This document shows positions 28,900 to 37,066 of a DNA stretch of 64,000 nucleotides, piece by piece. The notes beneath the pieces are model-generated. The model had not been told where the DNA came from and did not search any database. It worked only from the letters and a program-made list of their open reading frames with translations. A program made the position numbers and the translations under genes. Where the stretch lies: assembly GCA_031385005.1 (NCBI GenBank), contig JANNBB010000016.1, forward strand, positions 6,289 to 70,288, written 5' to 3'. The DNA is from JADKIH01 sp031385005. GTDB lineage: Bacteria; Bacteroidota; Bacteroidia; AKYH767-A; 2013-40CM-41-45. The first letter of the stretch is position 1, and every line of letters starts with the position of its first letter.

Positions 28900-29847
28900 A
28901 TGAAAAAAGCAATACGTACTTCTTTTCAATTTGTATATCCTGTTGTAATTTGGCTATTATTGAATACCAATAGTCTAATTGCAAATAATTCGTCAAACTA
29001 TATTCCCTTTGCAGATTCGAATGCGGTTTGGAAGATTGTTTATTATTGTGTACAGCCTGCACCACTGACATTTTGTAATTATGTACAATATTCCTTAGGT
29101 TCTGATACTGTAATAAACTTAACTACTTATCATAAATTATATCGGACATCATTTGATGTGCAATGTGATACTGTAATTGTACATGGACCTTCTTATTATG
29201 GAGGAATTCGACAAGACACTATTCAAAAGCACGTTAATTATATAGACTTCAATGGACTAGATACTATACTGTATAGGTTTGATATTGAAGTCGGAGATAC
29301 TATACATTATGCTGTAAATCTTTTAAATCCTAATGTAATAATAGCTATTGATTCTATTCTGATTGGTAACTCATTTCGTCGTAGGTATCAATTACTTGAT
29401 ATTACTTTGTCGCCTATACCAGGAAATTACTTTTATATTATTGAAGGAATTGGAAGTGAAAATGGTTTGTTGGAACTTTTGACTCCTATTACATCTATTT
29501 TGACATGTTATGCTGAAAACAATACGACTTTATATATAGATTCAAATTATACTCAGAGTTGTCACTCTCCTTTGGATAGTTGTTTAACGGCTTCTATTAA
29601 TGTTTATCCTATTAATGAAAAAAACATAGTTCCATATCTCAATTCTACAGATGGAAATTTACATTTTATAAATGTTGAAGGCGAAAAATTAAAAATTGAA
29701 ATTTATGATTTATATGGTCGAATACTTTTGACGAAAATTATTCAAGGATCAGAGAACGTTTATTTGCATCTTCCGTTTGGAGTTTACGTATATAGGATAT
29801 CTTTAGATTATAACAGACACTTAACGGGAAAAATTATATTTAATTAA
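28900..29847 (+). CDS. Secreted protein of unknown function with T9SS-like tail
   Basis: 315 residues with a signal peptide (MKKAIRTSFQF...NSLIANN). The middle (FADSNAVWKIVYYCV, YRTSFDVQCDTVIVHGPSYYGGIRQDT) resembles a family of Bacteroidota secreted proteins lacking known domains. The C-terminus (INVYPINEKNIVPYLN...LKIEIYDLYGRILLTK...GVYVYRISLD) is a T9SS type A sorting domain. It lies 26 bases after SprB locus 1 and 20 bases before the next gene, so it is probably one transcript. The codons are noticeably A/T-rich compared with the SprB module upstream. Confidence 0.75.
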   Translation: MKKAIRTSFQFVYPVVIWLLLNTNSLIANNSSNYIPFADSNAVWKIVYYCVQPAPLTFCNYVQYSLGSDTVINLTTYHKLYRTSFDVQCDTVIVHGPSYYGGIRQDTIQKHVNYIDFNGLDTILYRFDIEVGDTIHYAVNLLNPNVIIAIDSILIGNSFRRRYQLLDITLSPIPGNYFYIIEGIGSENGLLELLTPITSILTCYAENNTTLYIDSNYTQSCHSPLDSCLTASINVYPINEKNIVPYLNSTDGNLHFINVEGEKLKIEIYDLYGRILLTKIIQGSENVYLHLPFGVYVYRISLDYNRHLTGKIIFN

Positions 29848-29867
29848 TAATAGGTAAAAAAAGAAAA

Positions 29868-32840
29868 ATGTATAGAATTTTAATGCTCTTGTTTCTTATG
29901 CTCCCGGGTAATAAATCATTTGGTCAATTTTTACTTAATCCAAATGATACCGATTATAATAATTTGAAAACACAATTTTATAATGACTACGATCCAATAA
30001 ATGACGGCTCGGATTATGATAATTTACTAAGTCAATTTAGGCGTTTTGAAAGCATGTGGGAAACAAGGGTTGGAAACAATGAAGGTTTCAGTAAAGCGTT
30101 TACAGCTTTTAAAAATATTAGTGATTCCCTTAATTCAATAACTTCATATGCTTCACGTTCGAGTGGTCAATATATTTCAGATTGGACTTCAATTGGTCCT
30201 GGGATCACCGGTATTCAAGGAGTAGGAAGAGTAAATGTAATAACTTTCAATCCTTGGGATCCAACAATTATATATTTAGGTACTGCTTCAGGCGGCGTAT
30301 GGAAATCAGATGATAATGGCAATAATTGGGCAGTATTAAATACCGATTATCAATTAGCTCGATTAGGAATTAGTGATATCGCGATTGATCCTTTAAGCAT
30401 AGATCACGTCAACCCTATTGTATATGTGGCAACTGGTGATGTTGATGGTGGATCATATTTTTCTGATGGAATATATAGATCTCTTGATGGGGGAGTTAAT
30501 TGGCATCCAATGAATGACAATTTATTCGATGCAACTACAGGATTAAATTTTGTTAATAAAATAATTGTAGATCCAACTAATTCTACTACCATTTACGCTG
30601 CTACTTCTTTAGGAATATATAAATGTACAAATAGACAAGACAATACTCCGAATCCACCTCCTTCTTGGAGCAAACTCACCTCAGCAGGAAACAATTCATT
30701 TAGCTCAATTGCATTTGAATCAGAAACGAATACATCTACTTTATATGCGTCAGGTATTGAAGTAATCAAAGGCCATGATGAAGGTGCCACATGGAATTCA
30801 ATTGCAACATCAATAAATGGATTTGATTTATCAACAACACCAACTCTTACTCAATTCCCGGGTGAATTTGTTCAGCGAATAAAAATACTAATTCCTAAAA
30901 ATTCAGGAAATGATAATTTATACGCACTTATGATTTCCACTGATGTATTAAATCCTAACAATTCATCTGAGCATTTTTGTCATTTTTTGAAATATTCTTT
31001 CAGCCTAGATACTTGGGCACTTTTAAGTCTTCCCCTCTTTCCACCCACGGGTAGTAATAGACCATCTATAGGAAGAATGGCCTTTCAAGTATCATCTGTT
31101 GATCAAGAAAATAGACTTATCGGTTCAGTTGCATTATATTCGAATTATGGAGCCTCACATACTTGGATAAATTCTCATCCATATTGTTGTCATGTGGATT
31201 ACCATGTAATGGAATTTCAACCAGGTACCAATGATCAAGTATTGTTTTTTGGAACTGATGGTGGAATCTGTAAAAAAACATTTCCCAATCTTTGTGAAGA
31301 ACTGAACAACGGTCTTGCAATATCACAAATTAATGGATTAGCTTCCTCTGCAGAGGATCCTGAACAAATATTAGTAGGCTTATTTGACAATGGAATGAAA
31401 TATAGAAAGAATAGTGTTTGGACATATCCAACACAATTTGGAAATGATATTTTTGAAACAATAATTAATAAAACCGATCAGGATCAGATGCTTGGAACCG
31501 GATATGCTTATTGTGGTAAAAGTGGTTGCTTACATTATAATACACAAACAGCGAATAATCCAGTATTTAATTGTTGTAATAATGACAATGGTGAGGATGC
31601 ATTATTTGACGCAACAGAAAATTTAAAGCAAGATAATCAGAATCCTAATGCAGTATACCAAGGTAGGCGACCTGATATTTATAAAATAGGAATTTGGCCC
31701 ACAAATTCAACAACACCTTGGATTAAAATTTCAGATTTTATTAATAATAATTCTATTCATCCAAATCAATCGGTCAATTGCTTAGCAATCGCTCCTTCTA
31801 ATAATAATTATATTTATGTAGGCATAACTGCTCGTATTGAAGATTTAGTTGTCGCTAAATTATTGAAAACATCGCTTGGAGGTGGCAATTCAAATTGGAC
31901 AGATATCACACCACCAATAAATTCAATTAATCAATATTTATGGATTAATTCAATAGCGGTAAGTGATAAAGACCCTGAACACTTATGGATATGCTATTCC
32001 GGGTATGATGCAACCTCAAAAGTAAAAGAATATTCTGGAGGAAATTGGATAGATGTTAATTCCGGATTATCAAATATTCCCATGAACACAATTTTATACG
32101 AATCTGGGTCGAATGATGGACTTTATTTAGGTACTGACGTTGGAGTTTATTATAAAAATGCTACAATGGTCGATTGGCAGCCGTTTATGACAGACGAAAA
32201 TAATAACCCTGCACTTCCTAATGTAATTGTACGTAATTTGGAAATAAATTATTCTAATAATAAGCTCAGAGCTGGAACGTATGGTCGAAGTGTGTGGGAA
32301 ACACAATTAGCATGTCCATTGGATGAAGATTTAACACTTTCTGGAACTTCAACTATTCCTGAATTTCAAGAAGCTGAAAATTCAATAACTTCTACTGTTT
32401 CGATTTCTGGTAATGTTAAACAATATTATCGGGCGGGAAATTTTATAGAACTATTACCAAGGTTTGAAGCTAATAATGTTACATCTTTAGATGTTTACAT
32501 TCACAATTGTGATGGAAGAGGAAATAGTAATCGATTTAGAAAAATAAAAGCAAGTACATCAGAAGTTATTTTAAGCAATTCAAATATTGATTCGCCCGGT
32601 GCATTTCCTAACCCTAGCACTGGAGTATTCAGTATTAATTTTAACGAGGAGTATGAAATAAAGGAAGGTGAATTTTTAACTGTTGAACTACGAAACATCA
32701 TGAGTGGACAGTCCGAATTTTTTAAGATTAAGGATAGTAATTCAATTACAATTGATATTACGAATAAACCTGCAGGGTTTTATATTGCTAATATTTTCAA
32801 AGGAGGAATTACGAGTATATTTAAGTTAATAAAGTTATGA
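29868..32840 (+). CDS. BNR/sortilin-type beta-propeller protein with T9SS tail
   Basis: 990 residues with a short signal peptide ending near NKSFGQ (20). Repeats of the BNR/VPS10 type follow: VNVITFNPWDPTIIYLGTASGGVWKSDDNGNNW, WICYSGYDATSKVKEY and LYLGTDVGVYYKNATMVDWQPF. The Asp boxes (SxDxGxxW) are visible. The C-terminus (PGAFPNPSTGVFSINFN...GFYIANIFKGG) is a T9SS sorting domain. It is probably a secreted ligand-binding or glycan-active propeller; no catalytic residues can be assigned. It is the last gene of the locus 1 cargo and is A/T-rich. Confidence 0.8.
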   Translation: MYRILMLLFLMLPGNKSFGQFLLNPNDTDYNNLKTQFYNDYDPINDGSDYDNLLSQFRRFESMWETRVGNNEGFSKAFTAFKNISDSLNSITSYASRSSGQYISDWTSIGPGITGIQGVGRVNVITFNPWDPTIIYLGTASGGVWKSDDNGNNWAVLNTDYQLARLGISDIAIDPLSIDHVNPIVYVATGDVDGGSYFSDGIYRSLDGGVNWHPMNDNLFDATTGLNFVNKIIVDPTNSTTIYAATSLGIYKCTNRQDNTPNPPPSWSKLTSAGNNSFSSIAFESETNTSTLYASGIEVIKGHDEGATWNSIATSINGFDLSTTPTLTQFPGEFVQRIKILIPKNSGNDNLYALMISTDVLNPNNSSEHFCHFLKYSFSLDTWALLSLPLFPPTGSNRPSIGRMAFQVSSVDQENRLIGSVALYSNYGASHTWINSHPYCCHVDYHVMEFQPGTNDQVLFFGTDGGICKKTFPNLCEELNNGLAISQINGLASSAEDPEQILVGLFDNGMKYRKNSVWTYPTQFGNDIFETIINKTDQDQMLGTGYAYCGKSGCLHYNTQTANNPVFNCCNNDNGEDALFDATENLKQDNQNPNAVYQGRRPDIYKIGIWPTNSTTPWIKISDFINNNSIHPNQSVNCLAIAPSNNNYIYVGITARIEDLVVAKLLKTSLGGGNSNWTDITPPINSINQYLWINSIAVSDKDPEHLWICYSGYDATSKVKEYSGGNWIDVNSGLSNIPMNTILYESGSNDGLYLGTDVGVYYKNATMVDWQPFMTDENNNPALPNVIVRNLEINYSNNKLRAGTYGRSVWETQLACPLDEDLTLSGTSTIPEFQEAENSITSTVSISGNVKQYYRAGNFIELLPRFEANNVTSLDVYIHNCDGRGNSNRFRKIKASTSEVILSNSNIDSPGAFPNPSTGVFSINFNEEYEIKEGEFLTVELRNIMSGQSEFFKIKDSNSITIDITNKPAGFYIANIFKGGITSIFKLIKL

Positions 32841-32997
32841 TTGTTAAGTTGAAAATGTTTAACCGTATGCTACGACGAATAAAATTATTAAACGAGAGTT
32901 GGTTGCAATAGATTTACTTAATAATTGTATTATAAAAAACAACCTTGTCCAAAGCATAAAGTAACAAAAGACTAAAGAGGTTTTTATTATCTAAACC

Positions 32998-33351
32998 CTA
33001 CCTCACCGCCTTATCAAAAGACTTTAAAATATATTCCGCAATAACCGGAAAATATTTACCATTAATTTCCTTTACATCATTGGTGTTGGTGTCGAATGAG
33101 GCAACGGCAACGTCGCCATAAATCTGCTTTCCGCTTTTGTTGAAAATGGAATAATGCACTTTCAAGTCGCGCCGATAAATATTTATGGCGAGATTTAAAC
33201 AGTCGTCATAGTTTGTTTTTATGTCGAGCTCATTGAGGAAAATAAAATAATCAGCATTATACTTTTTGGAATAATCCAAGTTCGGCGTAGTCTTAAGCAA
33301 GTAATGAGATATCAAAAAGCATTCGCAGTTCCATGCGTGACTACGTCGCAA
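32998..33351 (-). pseudogene. Truncated C-terminal copy of the 38997-39725 gene
   Basis: Codons for the last ~90 residues (DYSKKYNADYFIFLNELD... to the C-terminal AVR) match the intact gene almost base for base, and similarity continues past the stop to about 32940. Upstream of that, at about 33278, homology stops and a 126-bp interspersed repeat (33278-33403) begins. The first ~26 codons of the open frame come from that repeat, not from a gene. The copy has lost its signal peptide and N-terminal two-thirds, so it is almost certainly non-functional. Confidence 0.85.
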
Positions 33352-33403
33352 TTAGTAATGCCGATGAATTAATGAAATAATATTTTCTACATTTAGCAGA
33401 CAT
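33278..33403. repeat. Interspersed repeat R, copy 1
   Basis: About 126 bases beginning AAGTTCGGCGTAGTCTTAAG and ending near ATTTAGCAGAC. CGTAGTC near its start and GACTACG 47 bases further on form an inverted pair. It directly abuts the truncated gene copy. Related copies are at 33466-33590 and 60791-60905. No transposase is encoded. Confidence 0.8.
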
Positions 33404-33770
33404 GTAACGTAGTCAAAGTTTTTTTTAAACACGAGAGCACGGAGTTGCACGGAGGGGTACACCCAAAGTTCGGCGTAGTCTTAAGCAAGTAATAAGATAT
33501 CAAATAACATTCGCAGTTCCATGCGTGACTGCGTCGCAATTTGCTATACCGATGAAACAATAAAATAATATTTTCTGCATTTAGCAGACCTTTAACTGAC
33601 GCAAATAAACGTAAAAGCGCAGGGCATTTAGTTACAAGAGGGATACCTATAAGAATTCAATATGTTGCGGTGTATTTAACTGTTTAATTTCAGATGGATT
33701 AATTTTAGCACATAATAATATCAGTATCGATTCACTGAAATAAGCAAATAATCCCCTGTTCATAACTTAA
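33404..33770. other. Intergenic region between repeat R and SprB locus 2
   Basis: It contains an ACACGAG/GCACGGAG/GCACGGAGG block (33430-33455), a second copy of repeat R (33466-33590) and an A/T-rich stretch without genes. It leads into the locus 2 promoter. Confidence 0.55.
33466..33590. repeat. Interspersed repeat R, copy 2
   Basis: About 125 bases, same orientation as copy 1 and 188 bases to its right, starting AAGTTCGGCGTAGTC and ending TTAGCAGACC. GACTGCG replaces GACTACG of copy 1, so the inverted pair is weaker. Confidence 0.8.
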
Positions 33771-33803
33771 TTTGACTTTCAACATTTTTTTTCATTCACT
33801 TTG
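33771..33803 (+). promoter_or_regulatory. Promoter of SprB locus 2
   Basis: TTTG (33771-33774), 21 bases, TCACTTTG (33796-33803); the element is identical to that of locus 1. It overlaps the TTG at 33772, which argues against that TTG being a translation start. Confidence 0.6.
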
Positions 33804-33826
33804 TAATAAATTTTTTAATCATGAAA

Positions 33827-33898
33827 CTCCCGAACTCCCGAACTCCCGAACTCCCGAACTCCCGAACTCCCGAACTCCCGAACTCCCGAACTCCCGAA
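33827..33898 (+). repeat. CTCCCGAA tract, 9 copies (locus 2)
   Basis: Nine perfect 8-base copies follow ATG-AAA at 33821-33826. With nine copies the ATG at 33821 reads out of the tract into the -RVCYYSFFFSY-stop frame, so it is OFF. Eight or eleven copies would put it in the SprB frame. Confidence 0.95.
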
Positions 33899-33903
33899 CG
33901 AGT

Positions 33904-36393
33904 ATGCTATTACTCATTTTTCTTTTCTTATTAATTAAAACAACAACGGCGCAAATTCAAATAACACCCATTGCGAAATTCTATCGAGGCGGACATAACA
34001 TCTCTTGTCACGGTGCAATGGATGGTAGGATTGATCTGGTAGTAGTTGACGGTACAGGACCATACCTTTTTAACTGGAGCAACGGCTCATTCAATCAGAA
34101 CCAGCAAAATTTAGATACCGGTGTTTATACGGTAGTAGTAACAGATGTCAATGGGCAAACGGCTTCGGCTACTATTACTTTGTATCAACCCAATGTGCTT
34201 GAGGTAACATTGATGCCTGTTGTTTATGAAGGGGGCTATCATATCACAGCCGCCGGAAATAATGATGGCGTCATTGAAGCCCATGTTACAGGGGGAACAG
34301 CGGATTATGTATATCTTTGGAGTAATAGCACTACTCAATATAAAGCCGGTGACCTTTATGCCGGACCTTATACAGTAACAATAACCGATATGAATGCCTG
34401 CACAGCCACAGCTTCAGTTGTTTTAACCCAGCCAACTCCTTTGCAGGTAGTAAGTATTACAAGTCCTATGCATAATGGATACAACGTTTCCTGTAAAAAC
34501 GGATATGACGGAGCTATTAATCTGGTTGTTGCCGGAGGGGTGCAATCCGAACCCTATAAATTTCATTGGAGTACAGGACGAGAAACACAAAATCTGTCCG
34601 GAATACCAGCTGGAAATTATTCTGTAAGAATAACCGATGCGGCAGGCGCTTCAGTAGTCACACAAATCACCTTAACAGAACCACCATTATTTAAAATCAG
34701 CGGCATGGTTCCATCGCTTTATCCGAATGGAAAAAACCTGAGTTGCAACACTTGTTCGAATGGCAGCATAGCCGTCAATACAACAGGTGGCGTTGGAACA
34801 CCAACCTATCTGTGGGAATCCGGACAAACCACGCAAACAATATCCAACCAACAAGCAGGAAATTATTTTGTGACAGTCACGGATTTAAATGGATGCACCG
34901 CAAGTTCATCGAAAAGTCTGGTGGCGCCGGAGCGGGATGATTGGTCGATGTTTGGGAATAATGGAACAAACCCGAATTCTCAATTTATGGGTACAACAGA
35001 TAGCGTTGATTTTGTATTTAGAACAAAAAATACTGAGAGGTTAAGGATAAAAGGAAACGGTATTCTAATCGTCAATGGATTTTCAGGTACAAGCACAAGA
35101 TTGTTACGTGTTGATGCAAATGGGAATGTTGAACCGGGAGATCCTGTTGTATCTCCAGGTACAATTTCCGGTTTGTGCGATGCAACAAGTCGTCTGACTT
35201 TGGCTTGGAGAAAGACAAATACTCTAGGCCCATGGAACGATTATGACTTGATGAATTGTTCTCAACGTTTTGGGTTTGGTGTATGGACACCACAAGAGAG
35301 AATTCATGTAAATGGATTTAGCAGACATAGCTCAAGCAGTGCGAGCAATTATTTAAATATAGGACACGATGGAAACTCAAAAATTAACAGCTACGGTACG
35401 GATTTATTTATTAATCACGACAGTCCGCAAAATGTAAATGTGAATACAGGTGCAGCGCAAGGGGATTTTTCAATAGGGGGAAATGCTTTTTTGGCTACGT
35501 TAAGTGGAAAAGTAGGAATAAGAAATAGTAATCCGCATGATGATATTGAAATTGGAAATCTGTTTACATTACATAATGATGGAATAAATAGTTGGATTGG
35601 ATATAATTCAATTTTTCAAAGCTTCAACAAGCGTATAGTTAATGGTTATGCAAGTAGGATAACTTTTGGAAACCAGGGAGATATTTTTTTAGGAACTGCC
35701 GGAATTGGTCTTGAAATCGATGAGATTGTTTCATGGAAAGGGTTAAAAATTGATAACGAGGGAAAAGTGGGCATAGGGAACTCTTCACCTCATGATGATA
35801 TTGAAATTGGAAACAATTTCACACTTCATAATGACGACATTAATAGTTGGATTGGAAAAAATTATATATATGAAGCGATTCCACCCGGATCAAATAATTA
35901 TTTCGATAAAAGAATTGTTGATGGAGCGTCCTCCAGAATTGTATTTGAAGAAAACGGCAGCATTAATATTCAAACAAAACCGTATGACTCAGGACCGCTA
36001 CCATTTATTTGGCAATCAGGATTGAAGATAAACGAGAACGGTCAAGTACTTATTGGCAACTGTATTCCATCTTATGGAGATTATCTTTTATATGTCAGAA
36101 CAGGAATTCGAACTGAAAAAATTAGAGTGGACTTAGCCCCGGGTGAATGGGCGGATTATGTATTTGACAAAAATTATTCACTGTTACCAATTTCAAAATT
36201 GGAGGATTTTATTATTAATAATGGTCACTTACCGGGAATTCCAACAGCCGAAGAAATATTAGTATGCGGAATTGATTTAGGAGAATTTAATGCAAAATTG
36301 CTCGCAAAAGTTGAGGAGTTGACATTATATATTATAAACATGCAAAAACAAATTGATATTCTTCATGAAACCCAATCAACTCAAACTAAATAG
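33904..36393 (+). CDS. SprB-repeat surface protein, locus 2
   Basis: 829 residues if started at the in-frame ATG 33904 just after the tract, giving signal peptide MLLLIFLFLLIKTTTAQ; a longer product would start at 33821 only if the tract length changed. The first ~340 residues are nearly identical to locus 1: SprB repeats with W-SNG, LWSNSTTQYKAG, FHWSTGRETQNLSG and LWESGQTTQTISN. After DDWSMFGN the sequence departs: a longer tail-fibre-like region with two internal GIRNSNPHDDIEIGN/GIGNSSPHDDIEIGN copies, then ADYVFDKNYSLL...NGHLPGIPTAEEI and a coiled-coil end. It probably forms a trimeric surface fibre. It overlaps the next gene by 29 bases. Confidence 0.85.
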   Translation: MLLLIFLFLLIKTTTAQIQITPIAKFYRGGHNISCHGAMDGRIDLVVVDGTGPYLFNWSNGSFNQNQQNLDTGVYTVVVTDVNGQTASATITLYQPNVLEVTLMPVVYEGGYHITAAGNNDGVIEAHVTGGTADYVYLWSNSTTQYKAGDLYAGPYTVTITDMNACTATASVVLTQPTPLQVVSITSPMHNGYNVSCKNGYDGAINLVVAGGVQSEPYKFHWSTGRETQNLSGIPAGNYSVRITDAAGASVVTQITLTEPPLFKISGMVPSLYPNGKNLSCNTCSNGSIAVNTTGGVGTPTYLWESGQTTQTISNQQAGNYFVTVTDLNGCTASSSKSLVAPERDDWSMFGNNGTNPNSQFMGTTDSVDFVFRTKNTERLRIKGNGILIVNGFSGTSTRLLRVDANGNVEPGDPVVSPGTISGLCDATSRLTLAWRKTNTLGPWNDYDLMNCSQRFGFGVWTPQERIHVNGFSRHSSSSASNYLNIGHDGNSKINSYGTDLFINHDSPQNVNVNTGAAQGDFSIGGNAFLATLSGKVGIRNSNPHDDIEIGNLFTLHNDGINSWIGYNSIFQSFNKRIVNGYASRITFGNQGDIFLGTAGIGLEIDEIVSWKGLKIDNEGKVGIGNSSPHDDIEIGNNFTLHNDDINSWIGKNYIYEAIPPGSNNYFDKRIVDGASSRIVFEENGSINIQTKPYDSGPLPFIWQSGLKINENGQVLIGNCIPSYGDYLLYVRTGIRTEKIRVDLAPGEWADYVFDKNYSLLPISKLEDFIINNGHLPGIPTAEEILVCGIDLGEFNAKLLAKVEELTLYIINMQKQIDILHETQSTQTK

Positions 36394-37066
36394 TAAGTAT
36401 ATTTTTGCTATTTTATTGACCTTTTTAATAAAGAACATTAATGGCAAAGATCTGAGTAAAAATAAATTTGAGATAAAATTTGGAGCGGGCATAAAAAGCG
36501 ATTATAGAGTATCAGAATTAATTGTGCCTATTGCTGATACAAATGTTGTCTATCCAGCCAATACTGGCCCACCTATTGAAAGTGGTATGAAATTAAAAGC
36601 GATTGTCTTGCCGAAATTTATTTTGGAATTTAATTACAGCATTTTGAACGAATCCATAAAATTACTTTCTTCCATTGGATACGAAATTCGAGGCATTTTA
36701 TTTGATGAATACAATAGTGACCCATATAATCAATATGAAGCTATAAAATACAAGTATTTTTTTATTACATATAGGATTGGTGCGGGTTATAAAATAAGAC
36801 GATTTGAATTGGTTGCATGTCTTAACCTTGCGAGTCAAATTAATTCGTATGTAACATTCTATCCAAAAGGTGCTTATCACTTTACAAGATCTTATCCAAC
36901 TTATCATTATTTACTTACGCATGCAATCTCTCCAGAATTTAATCTGCGTTATTCTTTTCTTAACGATATTCGATTTTTTACCGCTTTAAATTTGGGTTAC
37001 CAACCGTTATTGTATGGAAGCAAAATGCATTCATTTAGTATTGGATTAATATTTAGGATATTATGA
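36365..37066 (+). CDS. Putative outer-membrane beta-barrel-like protein
   Basis: About 233 residues from the ATG at 36365, overlapping the SprB gene end by 29 bases. The signal is KYIFAILLTFLIKNINGK. The rest alternates polar and hydrophobic residues with aromatic strand ends (ITYRIGAGYKIRRFELVACLNLASQ, FFTALNLGYQPLLYG, FSIGLIFRIL) and ends in a hydrophobic strand, as outer-membrane barrels do. I find no named family. It is probably co-transcribed with SprB locus 2 and could anchor or assemble it; that is inference. Confidence 0.6.
   Translation: MKPNQLKLNSKYIFAILLTFLIKNINGKDLSKNKFEIKFGAGIKSDYRVSELIVPIADTNVVYPANTGPPIESGMKLKAIVLPKFILEFNYSILNESIKLLSSIGYEIRGILFDEYNSDPYNQYEAIKYKYFFITYRIGAGYKIRRFELVACLNLASQINSYVTFYPKGAYHFTRSYPTYHYLLTHAISPEFNLRYSFLNDIRFFTALNLGYQPLLYGSKMHSFSIGLIFRIL

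Noticed and set aside
33772..33820. TTG start at 33772 giving a longer SprB locus 2 product through the tract
   Set aside because: It overlaps the -33 promoter box, and the leader would precede transcription start. The shared ATG-AAA at all three loci is a better candidate.
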